Below are positions 17,798-25,632 of a stretch of 64,000 nt of DNA, piece by piece. Source of the DNA: Verrucomicrobiia bacterium (GTDB lineage: Bacteria; Verrucomicrobiota; Verrucomicrobiia; Limisphaerales; JADLHS01); the NCBI GenBank assembly GCA_011525685.1, contig WYBW01000094.1:1-64000 (forward strand). The letters are read 5' to 3'. A model generated the notes under the pieces. The model made no database searches, had not been told where the DNA came from, and saw only the letters and a program-made list of their open reading frames with translations. The first letter of the stretch is position 1. Every line of letters starts with the position of its first letter. Made by a program: the position numbers and the translations under genes.

Positions 17798-18975
17798 ACC
17801 TCGACTCACTTGCCCTTGTCGCGCTGATCCTCGCCGCCATTCCATGCGGGCTTTTCCTGCTGAACCTGGCTTTCTACCGCCGACTGCGACTGAGTGATTC
17901 CGAGTCCAAGCCAGTCGTTGCGGGGACTCCCAGTTCGAGCGCGGTCTCGGTGTTGATTCCGGCGCGGAACGAGGAGTCCAACCTCCGGGGCACATTGGAA
18001 TCCGTGCTGGCCAACCGCGGCTTGGACTTCGAGGTGGTGGTGTTGGATGACCACTCCACGGATCGCACGGTGGAGATCGTGGAGGAGTTCGCGGCCCGCG
18101 ACGAGCGTGTCCGGTTGGAACGCGCTCCCGCCTTGCCGGCGGGTTGGTGCGGCAAACAACACGCTTGTCATGTGCTGGCCCGGCGGGCGCGGCATCCACT
18201 GCTGGTATTCATGGACGCCGACGTCCGGTTGTCGCCGGACGCGCTGGCGCGGATGGCCGGCTTCATGTTGCGCCGGGATGTGGCGCTGGCCAGCGGCGTT
18301 CCGCGTCAGGAACTTGGCACGTTCTCGGAACGGTTGCTCATCCCGCTGATTCATTTCGTGCTGCTCGGCTACCTGCCGATGTTCATGATGCGGTGGACGC
18401 GCCGTCCGGCTTTCTCGGCGGGGTGTGGCCAGCTCTTCATTGCTCGCGCGGACGCCTACCACGACTGCGGTGGCCATGCCCAGATCCGGACGACGTTGCA
18501 CGATGGCGTGAAGCTGCCCCGACTGTTTCGTCGGAATGGGTTCAAGACCGACCTGTTCGACGCCACGGACCTTGCGTCCTGCCGGATGTATCGCACCAAT
18601 GCGGAAACCTGGCAGGGGCTGGGCAAGAACGCGACCGAAGGGCTCGCTGCGCCGGGCGCCATCATCCCCATGTCGGTGTTCCTGTTTGGCGCACAGGTTC
18701 TGCCCTTTGTGCTGCTGGCGTTATCACCGTGGCTGAGTTCCAGCGGTATCGCTTGGGCGACAGCAGCAGGTCTGCTGGCCTACCTGCCGCGCCTGGTCGC
18801 GGTTGGAAAGTTTCGCCAGACAATCGGCACGGCCTTGCTGCATCCCTTGGGCGTGACCGCGCTGCTGGCGCTGCAATGGCTGGCGCTCGTCCGTTCGTTG
18901 CGCGGTCGGCCCTCGCAGTGGAAGGGTCGCAGTTATGGAACGGCGGGGGTGTCCCAACCGGCGAGGGCGGCATGA
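17794..18975 (+). CDS. Membrane glycosyltransferase family 2, CrtQ-like
   Basis: Protein of 393 residues: an N-terminal transmembrane anchor (LVALILAAIPCGLFLLNLAF), a GT-A catalytic domain with SVLIPARNEESNLRGTLES, VLDDHSTDRT and the metal-binding MDADV, then about three C-terminal transmembrane helices. This matches CrtQ of staphyloxanthin synthesis, which glucosylates diaponeurosporenoic acid. Here it would glycosylate a C30 carotenoic acid made by the upstream enzymes. The donor sugar is unknown; Rubritalea, another verrucomicrobium, is known for xylosyl esters of such acids. Both ends overlap neighbouring genes by ATGA. Confidence 0.85.
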   Translation: MNLDSLALVALILAAIPCGLFLLNLAFYRRLRLSDSESKPVVAGTPSSSAVSVLIPARNEESNLRGTLESVLANRGLDFEVVVLDDHSTDRTVEIVEEFAARDERVRLERAPALPAGWCGKQHACHVLARRARHPLLVFMDADVRLSPDALARMAGFMLRRDVALASGVPRQELGTFSERLLIPLIHFVLLGYLPMFMMRWTRRPAFSAGCGQLFIARADAYHDCGGHAQIRTTLHDGVKLPRLFRRNGFKTDLFDATDLASCRMYRTNAETWQGLGKNATEGLAAPGAIIPMSVFLFGAQVLPFVLLALSPWLSSSGIAWATAAGLLAYLPRLVAVGKFRQTIGTALLHPLGVTALLALQWLALVRSLRGRPSQWKGRSYGTAGVSQPARAA

Positions 18976-19544
18976 GATTTTGCCTGGCCTGGCTTTGGGC
19001 ATTGGGTTGCGCGGGACTTTTGCGGGCTGATGAAAGCAATCCATGTCCGGGCACAAACCACCTGAAAGTCATGACGCTGTCCCTGCCGGATCAATTTGGG
19101 CGCGAGCGCACACTTTCATTTCCGCAACCGACATTGAGTGTCTTGACGGTCGCGGATCAAAAAGGCGCGGAGGAAATCACCGCCTGGGTCCAGTCGCTCA
19201 AGGGACAACTTGGCGTGGAGCTGCCCATCGAGGGCGTGGCTGACGTCGCGCGCGTGCCTCGGTTGCTGCGACCGCTGGTGCGCAAGCGTTTCAGCGAAAA
19301 GGTCAAACACCCGGTCCTGCTCGATTGGGAGGGAGGCGTCGTGAGCCAGCTTCGGTGTCAACCGAACACCGCCAACGTCTTTTTGCTCTCCACCAACGGT
19401 GAAGTGCTGCTCACACTCCATGGCGCGGTGGACGTCATGAAGTTGGAGCAACTGCAAAACGCGGTGCGCGAGGCTCAACGGCCTGAGCCAAAGGCCCTGG
19501 ACGTGTCGGTGCGCTCCACGGCGCTGTCCGAACCGGGGCGTTGA
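18972..19544 (+). CDS. Exported thioredoxin-fold-like protein closing the carotenoid operon
   Basis: Protein of 190 residues with a signal peptide (FCLAWLWALGCAGLLRA). The core reads like a peroxiredoxin/thioredoxin-like fold: LSLPDQFGRERTLSFPQPTLSVLTVADQ, a long helix, then VLLDWEGGVVSQL and NVFLLSTNGEVLLTLHG. No CxxC active site is seen, so a redox role is doubtful. The start overlaps the glycosyltransferase stop, so it is translated with the pigment genes. Function unknown; it may be a periplasmic helper. Confidence 0.65.
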   Translation: MRFCLAWLWALGCAGLLRADESNPCPGTNHLKVMTLSLPDQFGRERTLSFPQPTLSVLTVADQKGAEEITAWVQSLKGQLGVELPIEGVADVARVPRLLRPLVRKRFSEKVKHPVLLDWEGGVVSQLRCQPNTANVFLLSTNGEVLLTLHGAVDVMKLEQLQNAVREAQRPEPKALDVSVRSTALSEPGR

Positions 19545-19556
19545 GCCACCGAACTT

Positions 19557-21248
19557 TCAGCCCCGGTTCAGCGCGCTCAACACCGCCCGCACCGAGGCCA
19601 GTTCGATGTTGGTGTCCACGCCCGCACCCCAGCGGGTTCGACCGTCCTTGTGTTTGATTTGGATGTAGGCGATGGCGCTGGCTTCTTCGCCGGCGCTCAG
19701 GGCGTGTTCACTGTAACTGCTGATTTCGAAGCGCGGCACGCCAGCCTGGCTGAAGCCATGCACCAGCGCGGCCAGCGGGCCGTTGCCTTCCCCGGCAAGC
19801 TCCACCGGCTTGCCGTCCCGCAGCAGGCGGGCGCGGCAGCGGACGACCCCGTTGCGGCTTTCCGTTTCAAATCCCAGCAACTGCCACGGCGCGGTGCGTT
19901 CGATGTATTCGCGCCAGAACATCGCCTTCAATTCCGCGCCACTCACCTCGCGGCCCAGGCGGTCCACTTCGTTGTTGGCGATCGGGCCGAACTCGCGCTG
20001 GAGTTCCTTGGGCAGTTCGATGCCGAATTCACTTTCCAGCAGGTAGGCGACGCCGCCCTTGCCGGACTGGGCGTTCACGCGAATGACCTCGCGGTATTGA
20101 CGGCCAATGTCCGCGGGATCGAGCGTCAGATAGGGCACGTCCCAATACGCGACTTCATTCGAGGTTCGAGGTTCGAGGTTCGAGGTGTGATGTTTTTCCT
20201 TCCATTCATTCAAGCCCTTGCGGATGGCGTCCTGATGCGAGCCGCTGAAGGCGGTGAACACCAGTTCACCCGCGTAAGGCTGGCGCGGCGGCACGCTCAT
20301 GCCGGTGCAACGCTCGTAAACCTGGCGAATGGCATTGAGGTTCGAGAAATCCAGCTTGGGATCAATGCCATGCATGTAGAGATTGAGCGCCACGGTGACG
20401 AGGTCGAGGTTGCCGGTGCGTTCGCCGTTGCCGAAGAGCGTGCCTTCCACCCGGTCGGCGCCGGCCAGCAATCCCAGTTCCGTGGCCGCCGTGCCGGTGT
20501 CGCGGTCGTTGTGAGTGTGCAGGCTGATGATGAGCGACTCGCGATTCCTGATGTGGCGGCAGATCCACTCGATCTGGTCCGCGTAAACGTTGGGCATGGC
20601 GACTTCGACCGTGTCGGGCAGGTTCAGGATCATCTTCCGTTCCGGCGTGGGCTGCCAGACGTCCATGACCGCCTCGGAGATTTCTTTGGCGAACTCCACC
20701 TCCGTGGCGCTGAAACTCTCCGGCGAATACTGCAGCATGACCTCCGTGCCTTGGAGCTGGGGCAGGCGGTCCTTGATCATCCGCGCGCCGCGCACGGCCA
20801 CCTGAACGATCTGCGCCTTGGACATGCCAAACACGACGCGGCGCTGCGCGGGCGAGGTCGAGTTGTAGAGATGGATGATGGCTTTCCTCGCCCCGACCAA
20901 TGACTCGAACGTGCGCTCGATCAGGTCCTCGCGCGCCTGCACCAGCACCTGCAGCCACACGTCCTCGGGCGCGCGGCGCTCCTCGATGAGCCGGCGGTTG
21001 AACGTGAACTCGGTGTTGTTCGCCGAAGGGAAGCCGACTTCGATTTCCTTGAAGCCGCACTTCACCAGGGCGTGAAACAGTTCGAGCTTCTGGCTGATGT
21101 TCATCGGGATGGCCAGCGCCTGGTTGCCATCGCGCAGGTCCACACTGCACCAGCGGGGGGCGCGGGTGAGGGTGCGGTTGGGCCATTGGCGGTCCGGTAA
21201 ATGGACCGGCGGGAACGGGCGGTATTTTTTCGACGGTTCTTTGAGCAT
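19557..21248 (-). CDS. leuA: 2-isopropylmalate synthase
   Basis: Enzyme of 563 residues of the longer, yeast-type LeuA class. It makes 2-isopropylmalate from 2-oxoisovalerate and acetyl-CoA, the committed step to leucine. Catalytic and metal-binding stretches are seen: VDLRDGNQAL, VGFPSANNTEF, SLHTHNDRDTGTAATEL, EGTLFGNGERTGN, then the C-terminal leucine-sensing domain. A heptanucleotide repeat (20156-20190) encodes the segment HHTSNLEPRTSNE at a family-variable loop before WDVPYL. The ATG at 21248 gives the family N-terminus LKEPSKKYRPF. Expression is probably governed by the attenuator just upstream. Confidence 0.94.
   Translation of the reverse strand: MLKEPSKKYRPFPPVHLPDRQWPNRTLTRAPRWCSVDLRDGNQALAIPMNISQKLELFHALVKCGFKEIEVGFPSANNTEFTFNRRLIEERRAPEDVWLQVLVQAREDLIERTFESLVGARKAIIHLYNSTSPAQRRVVFGMSKAQIVQVAVRGARMIKDRLPQLQGTEVMLQYSPESFSATEVEFAKEISEAVMDVWQPTPERKMILNLPDTVEVAMPNVYADQIEWICRHIRNRESLIISLHTHNDRDTGTAATELGLLAGADRVEGTLFGNGERTGNLDLVTVALNLYMHGIDPKLDFSNLNAIRQVYERCTGMSVPPRQPYAGELVFTAFSGSHQDAIRKGLNEWKEKHHTSNLEPRTSNEVAYWDVPYLTLDPADIGRQYREVIRVNAQSGKGGVAYLLESEFGIELPKELQREFGPIANNEVDRLGREVSGAELKAMFWREYIERTAPWQLLGFETESRNGVVRCRARLLRDGKPVELAGEGNGPLAALVHGFSQAGVPRFEISSYSEHALSAGEEASAIAYIQIKHKDGRTRWGAGVDTNIELASVRAVLSALNRG
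20156..20190. repeat. Heptanucleotide tandem repeat inside leuA
   Basis: On the coding (minus) strand CCTCGAA is repeated about four times and encodes TSNLEPRTSNE in frame. Because seven is not a multiple of three, the repeat reads differently in each unit. The insert lies in a loop between conserved LeuA blocks. Similar degenerate repeats occur at 57159-57180 and 47321-47355 outside genes. Confidence 0.8.
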
Positions 21249-21297
21249 GACGGTTTCAGTTTGTGGGTTTGCGCCGGTGGCGGCGAGGCAAAACAAA

Positions 21298-21325
21298 AAC
21301 CCCACCGCCGTTCGGCAGTGGGGTT
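21298..21325 (-). terminator. Intrinsic terminator (attenuator) in the leuA leader
   Basis: On the minus strand AACCCCACTGCC pairs with GGCGGTGGGGTT: 12 pairs including one G-U, around a GAAC loop. TTTTTGTTTT follows directly. It ends about 40 bases before the leuA ATG and follows a leucine-rich leader peptide, so it should end transcription unless antitermination occurs. Confidence 0.85.
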
Positions 21326-21347
21326 TCGGAAAACTCTCGTGAGCCTA

Positions 21348-21416
21348 TCAGAACCCGACTGCCGCGCCGCCCAGCAGCAGCGCGTTCGTAAGCAGCAGGT
21401 TCAAGTTGCCAATCAC
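21348..21416 (-). CDS. leuL: Predicted leucine-rich leader peptide of leuA
   Basis: A 22-codon frame with GTG start (21416) and TGA stop reads MIGNLNLLLTNALLLGG-AAVGF. It has seven leucines, including runs of three (ctg-ctg-ctt and ctg-ctg-ctg). The stop lies about 22 bases before the terminator stem. This is the arrangement of leu-operon attenuation: ribosome stalling at leucine codons when leucyl-tRNA is scarce would favour an antiterminator. The start is inferred: the frame is open upstream, but the predicted promoter places the RNA 5' end at or near this GTG, so translation may be leaderless. Confidence 0.72.
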   Translation of the reverse strand: MIGNLNLLLTNALLLGGAAVGF

Positions 21417-21422
21417 GCGCGC

Positions 21423-21451
21423 ACCATAACCACCGTCCACCCGATGGTCAA
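21423..21451 (-). promoter_or_regulatory. Predicted leuA promoter
   Basis: Minus strand: TTGACC (21451-21446), a 17-base spacer, then TATGGT (21428-21423). Transcription would start around 21416, exactly at the leader-peptide GTG. It lies in the gap divergent to the pseudopilin gene. Confidence 0.6.
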
Positions 21452-21504
21452 CGTGATTTTTCTCAAAGCTTGAAGGTGATTCACCCTGGCGGTAAACTTG
21501 GGCC

Positions 21505-22365
21505 ATGCACGAACTTCCCAATTCTGCCCCGCCTGACGGTCAAACCTGCAGGGCTCGTCCCTCGCTGGGACAGGTGGCAGACAGCAGCCCTGGCCGCGGC
21601 CGTCGTGGCTTCACGCTCATCGAACTGCTGGTGGTCATTTCGATCATCGCCATTCTGGCGAGCATGTTGTTGCCCGCGTTGAGCAAGTCCAAGGAGCGCG
21701 CCAAGGGCATCAATTGCATCAACAACCTGCGCCAGATGTCGTTGAGTTACACGCTTTACGCCGATGACAACAAGGACGATGTGGTGACGCTTTACCTGTT
21801 TCAAACCGCGCCGCCGGGTGCGTTTTACCCCGGCTCGGTCACTTGGTGGGTGGACTTGTTGCGGCCCTACCTGCAGGGGACGAACATCATCACCTGCCCA
21901 AGCGTGTGGGGCAACCAACCGTTCGGCGTGGGCGGTCCGGGCGGACTGGGTGTCGCCTTGAGCCATCCGGAACTCTCCGCGTGGTCCACGCAGTGGACGC
22001 CCAGACTGGCCACTCTCAAGAACCCCTCGCGCCGGGTGCCGTTCCTGGATTCCGGCTTGATCGGCAATCCCCGCGAGCGCGATCCCGATGCGTGGGTGGA
22101 GGTGCGCAATCAGCAGGCGCTTTATTGGCGCGTGCCCACCAACACGGGTTATTACGACGATGATCCGCAACGCCCCGTGGGCCGTCACCTGCGGCGATGC
22201 AATGGCGGCTTCGCCGACGGCCACGCCGAGGCGCTCAAGGTCAGCATGATCGGGCTGCAATTTTATCCCGGCCGAAGTTCCACCGGCCAGTCGGCCACCG
22301 GCATCCGGTGGTTGGGCGGTAATGGACTCTTCGATGATCGCTGGATGTGGTCGTGGGGACCCTGA
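21505..22365 (+). CDS. Prepilin-type pseudopilin with H-x9-DG motif
   Basis: Protein of 286 residues. A basic leader precedes the prepilin peptidase site [19 protein letters not shown] near residues 35-52, followed by the hydrophobic pilin helix. The body is like the DUF1559-type pseudopilins common in Planctomycetes and Verrucomicrobia. The C-terminal H-x9-DG motif appears as [15 protein letters not shown]. Such proteins are numerous in these phyla and are thought to use a type II secretion-like apparatus; no secretion genes are adjacent. It is divergent from leuA. Confidence 0.88.
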   Translation: MHELPNSAPPDGQTCRARPSLGQVADSSPGRGRRGFTLIELLVVISIIAILASMLLPALSKSKERAKGINCINNLRQMSLSYTLYADDNKDDVVTLYLFQTAPPGAFYPGSVTWWVDLLRPYLQGTNIITCPSVWGNQPFGVGGPGGLGVALSHPELSAWSTQWTPRLATLKNPSRRVPFLDSGLIGNPRERDPDAWVEVRNQQALYWRVPTNTGYYDDDPQRPVGRHLRRCNGGFADGHAEALKVSMIGLQFYPGRSSTGQSATGIRWLGGNGLFDDRWMWSWGP

Positions 22366-22389
22366 TGCGGCAGGGCGGCTCGACCGACC

Positions 22390-22446
22390 GGGCCGGTTGG
22401 AAAACCGGCGATACATCCCGTAACGCCGACTTTCCTATCGGTTGAC
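22390..22446. repeat. Family B palindromes, copy after the pseudopilin gene
   Basis: GCCGGTTGGAAAACCGGC (22392-22409) is followed by CGATAC, then GTAACGCCGACTTTCCTATCGG. Both stems belong to the family also found at 24820, 31011, 31513, 41087 and 42241. It lies between two plus-strand genes. Confidence 0.75.
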
Positions 22447-22470
22447 CCGGCCTAATTGTTTTCAGACGAC

Positions 22471-23115
22471 ATGAACCAGCGGACCAAACAGATCACGGTG
22501 GCCATCGTGGCGGTCAGTGCGGCGGCGATTGCGCTTTATCTGGCACTGGCGAATCGCGAGGAGCCGATCAACCTCGGCACGTACGAAGTGCTCGGCGCGG
22601 TCGCCGCGGAGGAAGCCGCGCGGCTGGTTGGCGGTCAGGGCCGGATGGTGGTCGTCGTGCGGGACACCGGCCCGGACAAGAATCCGTCCGTGGAAGCCGA
22701 ACTGAAGGCCTTTGAACAAACTCTGCGCAAAAGCTCTGGGCTGAGTGCCATCGTCGAGCGAGTCACCGTGAATCCCATGATGATGATGGCCACCGGGGGC
22801 GGACTGCCGGCGGAGGAACTTTTTCGCTTGATCGAGAAGAATGCCAAGGTGGACGCGGTCGTGTTGTTCTTCGGCTTTCCGCCGCTGACGGATGGGGAAT
22901 TGGCCAAGCTGATGGAAACCGGCGTTAAAGTGATCGTCGTCTCCTCCTTGCGGCCGGGGTATCAGCGTTTGTTGGAGCGGCAGGCCATTCATCTGGCCAT
23001 TGTGCCCCGCCCGGACCCGCCGCCCGCCGATGCCCGCCCGGCGCAAACCGTGCGGGAGCGGTTCGATCAGGAATACCTCATCCTGAAGGCGGAAGATGGC
23101 AGCGCCTCGCCCTGA
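22471..23115 (+). CDS. Membrane-anchored protein of unknown function
   Basis: Protein of 214 residues with one N-terminal transmembrane segment (ITVAIVAVSAAAIALYLALA) and an otherwise soluble periplasmic-type domain. The domain alternates strands and helices (MVVVVRDTG, AVVLFFGFPPLTDGELAKLM, VKVIVVSSL), reminiscent of periplasmic-binding folds. I do not recognise a family. The ATG at 22471 is preferred to one at 22456. It starts just after the family B repeat and ends convergently with the DNRLRE gene. Confidence 0.65.
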   Translation: MNQRTKQITVAIVAVSAAAIALYLALANREEPINLGTYEVLGAVAAEEAARLVGGQGRMVVVVRDTGPDKNPSVEAELKAFEQTLRKSSGLSAIVERVTVNPMMMMATGGGLPAEELFRLIEKNAKVDAVVLFFGFPPLTDGELAKLMETGVKVIVVSSLRPGYQRLLERQAIHLAIVPRPDPPPADARPAQTVRERFDQEYLILKAEDGSASP

Positions 23116-23145
23116 ACGCCCACCGCGTCAGTCTGCCCGGAGCAC

Positions 23146-24054
23146 TCAAGGCGTGCGTACGCGGAAGTAACCTTGCGGCGAGGCAACGTCATTGGTGACG
23201 TGGAGTGTGGTGTCGGCGGGTTGAGCCGGGATGATCTGAAGCGCTGTCCAGTTGCTCGTGGTGAGTGAATCGCGAAATTCGATGGCGTAGGTGCGGTTGG
23301 ACTGAGCGTTGAAGGAAAAACGAATCTTTTCCGTCTCCAGCACCGGGTTGGAAATCAAGGGTGGCGTCGAGGGTGCAGGTGGTTCGGACGCGGTGTATTC
23401 AACAGTGAGCACGGGCTTGAGCGTCGCATCCTCGCGAGAGGCAAGTTGTCGGCCCGACCCTGCCAGTCCGCCTGCCATGTAAAGGATCCAGCCGAAGTTC
23501 GCGCCGGGTTCGTTCAGCCACGATTGCACATCGGCGACCATGGCTGGGGAACTGAAGATGTTGGTGACGGGTTGGCCTCCAATCGAAACCGGCACCGACA
23601 CAGGTTCGAACACGGCAGAGGCACTTGGGGACGCTGCAAAGTCAGTTCCCGCCTCGCCTCCGGCTGCGCTCCATGGCGTGCCCGTCAGGCGGACACTCCA
23701 GGTTGTCTCATCTTCTTTCCAGTTCACCAGCACGCGATTCAGGTCAAAGCTGTAGGGTTCCCGAGGGCCTGCCACGGCGATCAACCGCAAGGTCGCCCCG
23801 GTGACAACCGCGCCGGCTGGAACTCCATCGAGCGCAAATCGAAACAGGCAGCGCTGACGCGGCGAACCCGTGGCGGCTATCCCGACCAGAAGCGGGTTCG
23901 ATGTGCCAAAATTGGAAGTCGGCGTCGTGTCGCGGATGTAAGTGTCGGCCACTGGAGAAAGGTTGAGGGTCGCTGCCGGCGCGTTGCGCGGAGTACTGAA
24001 AGCCACCAGGACGGCGGCGAGCACCAAGGTTCGGATGCTGCTGAAGAATTTCAT
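23146..24054 (-). CDS. Exported DNRLRE-domain protein
   Basis: Protein of 302 residues with a signal peptide (LVLAAVLVAFSTPRNAPA). A DNRLRE-type domain follows, beginning LSPVADTYIRDTTPTSNFGTSN, with the typical CLFRFALDGVPAGAVVTGATLRL. The C-terminal beta-rich segment (KIRFSFNAQSNRTYAIEFRD to GYFRVRTP) is a tail seen on many verrucomicrobial secreted proteins. These domains are thought to be extracellular or adhesive. Start at MKFF because upstream residues are not signal-like. Confidence 0.78.
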   Translation of the reverse strand: MKFFSSIRTLVLAAVLVAFSTPRNAPAATLNLSPVADTYIRDTTPTSNFGTSNPLLVGIAATGSPRQRCLFRFALDGVPAGAVVTGATLRLIAVAGPREPYSFDLNRVLVNWKEDETTWSVRLTGTPWSAAGGEAGTDFAASPSASAVFEPVSVPVSIGGQPVTNIFSSPAMVADVQSWLNEPGANFGWILYMAGGLAGSGRQLASREDATLKPVLTVEYTASEPPAPSTPPLISNPVLETEKIRFSFNAQSNRTYAIEFRDSLTTSNWTALQIIPAQPADTTLHVTNDVASPQGYFRVRTP

Positions 24055-24265
24055 GATGTGAATTTGTTCCGGGTCGAGTCTTCGCACCGGTGGTCGAAGC
24101 TACGACGGATGGACCAGCGGTTTGTTCCCGTTCCCCAACTGGAAGGCTGGCATGGAGGCGGTCTGGAGCCTTGGTCCAAACGGGCAGATGCGCGAAATCG
24201 AATTGCCAGCGCACCGGACCGCGCTAATGTCACCCCGGCTCGTTCGATGCAACGACCAACCTATT

Positions 24266-24823
24266 GTGAGCATTGTAACCAGAACCGGTGATCAAGGGAC
24301 GACGGCCTTCATGTACGGTCGGCGCGTGTCGAAATGCCATCCGCGGGTGGAAGCCTACGGATGCGTGGATGAACTCAACGCCGCCCTGGGCCTGGCGCGG
24401 GCAGCGGCGGCGCACGATTTCCTGCGCGAGCATCTGCTGACGATCCAGAAGGACCTCATCCTGCTCATGGGCGAACTGGCCACCGCCACGGAGGACCTGC
24501 CGCGGTACGTCAAGGACGGTTACTCCCTGGTCACCTCTCATTTGACCGCGAAGCTTGACAGTGTCATCCGGGAAATCGAGAGCCAGAAGGTTTCCTTCAA
24601 GGGCTGGGCCACGCCCGGGGCCAACCATTCCGCGGCCACGCTGGACGTCGCCCGCACCGTCTGCCGCCGGGCCGAACGCCGCGTGTGCGCGCTTCAGGAA
24701 TCCGGCCAGCTTCAAAACACCCAGATCATCATCTACCTGAATCGCTTGGCGGACTTGCTGTGGCTGTTTGCCCGCTGGGTCGAAACCCAGTTCGGCGACC
24801 CTGCTGCTCCCGCCTCCCGGTAA
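24266..24823 (+). CDS. PduO-type ATP:corrinoid adenosyltransferase
   Basis: Enzyme of 185 residues from the GTG at 24266. It forms adenosylcobalamin from cob(I)alamin and ATP. Family motifs: the N-terminal ATP site TRTGDQGTT, then RVEAYGCVDELNAALGLAR, PGANHSAATLDVARTVCRRAER and YLNRLADLLWLFAR. Length and layout fit PduO/MMAB rather than BtuR/CobA. AdoCbl is also the chromophore of CarH (14 kb away), so this enzyme may feed the light sensor. The TAA stop lies in the GTAACG border of a family B palindrome. Confidence 0.92.
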   Translation: MSIVTRTGDQGTTAFMYGRRVSKCHPRVEAYGCVDELNAALGLARAAAAHDFLREHLLTIQKDLILLMGELATATEDLPRYVKDGYSLVTSHLTAKLDSVIREIESQKVSFKGWATPGANHSAATLDVARTVCRRAERRVCALQESGQLQNTQIIIYLNRLADLLWLFARWVETQFGDPAAPASR

Positions 24824-24870
24824 CGCCGACTTTCCAGTCGGCGCGTGCGCCGGTTGGAAAACCGGCCTCG
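24819..24870. repeat. Family B palindromes overlapping the adenosyltransferase stop
   Basis: GTAACG border, stem GCCGACT-TTCC-AGTCGGC, then GCCGGTTGGAAAACCGGC (24849-24866). The TAA of the border is the stop codon of the upstream gene. Confidence 0.8.
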
Positions 24871-24937
24871 CGCCCTTGCGGTTAATGGGCTGTGATCAGG
24901 TCCAGAATGGACACAGGGCTTTCCACGCGGGTTCGTT

Positions 24938-25561
24938 TCAAGTGACACCCAATGAGGGCAGCAACCCGCGCACGTCGGGTTGCTTGCCGAGGAACTTGAG
25001 GATGGGCTTCAGATTTGCGGTTGCCCGGACGAAGACCAATCGCTGCCCATCAAACACCACGATGCAACATTTGACGCGCTTGGCGGTCAGCGGCGCGGCT
25101 GGCAGGTAAACTCCCACGCAATGATCGTCATGCAACACGCCGACCACCCGCTCCCATCCCCTGGCGACCCACGCCCGGTCGGCCAGCTCGAGCAGTGTTG
25201 CGCCGCCCTGGGGGACTTCGTCGGTCGGTGGTTGGTAGATTCCAACCTCGACCTCACGCAGGCTCGCGACCGCCGCCCGCGCCTCCGGGTCCAACGTAGC
25301 AAACACCAACGCGGCGCGCACGGCGGCAAAGGTTGCGCGGCCAAGGTTCAGGTTGATGTGCTGTTGCCATTCCTCGCCGCAGGCGTCTTCCCAGGCTTGC
25401 CGCAGTGTTCTCGTATCCGCACTCAACCGAAAACAACTCGCCACTCCGAAGGCAACGGCGCACACCGCCGCGGTGGGCAGGAGCAACGTTACTCCGACCA
25501 GCAAGAGGGCGCGGCGGGCCGAGCCGGGCCGGCGTGGGGGAAAGTCGGCAACTGGATTCAT
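24938..25561 (-). CDS. Membrane-anchored DUF4252-like protein
   Basis: Protein of 207 residues. A proline/arginine-rich N-terminus precedes one hydrophobic segment (ALLLVGVTLLLPTAAVCAVAFGV). The C-terminal domain has the same pattern as the next gene's DUF4252: a helix-strand unit with GWERVVGVLHDDHCVGVYL and VVFDGQRLVFVRATANLKPIL. Function unknown. The downstream neighbour in the same direction suggests a two-gene operon, with this gene second. Confidence 0.6.
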   Translation of the reverse strand: MNPVADFPPRRPGSARRALLLVGVTLLLPTAAVCAVAFGVASCFRLSADTRTLRQAWEDACGEEWQQHINLNLGRATFAAVRAALVFATLDPEARAAVASLREVEVGIYQPPTDEVPQGGATLLELADRAWVARGWERVVGVLHDDHCVGVYLPAAPLTAKRVKCCIVVFDGQRLVFVRATANLKPILKFLGKQPDVRGLLPSLGVT

Positions 25562-25632
25562 GGTGTCGTGTGGTTGAAGGATTGTGAGCCGGGCACAAGC
25601 AACCTTCAACGCAGCCCGGCCCGGTGCATCTG

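Noticed and set aside
24055-24265. Cobalamin riboswitch before the adenosyltransferase
   Set aside because: No B12-box-like conserved sequence or the expected set of helices is visible.
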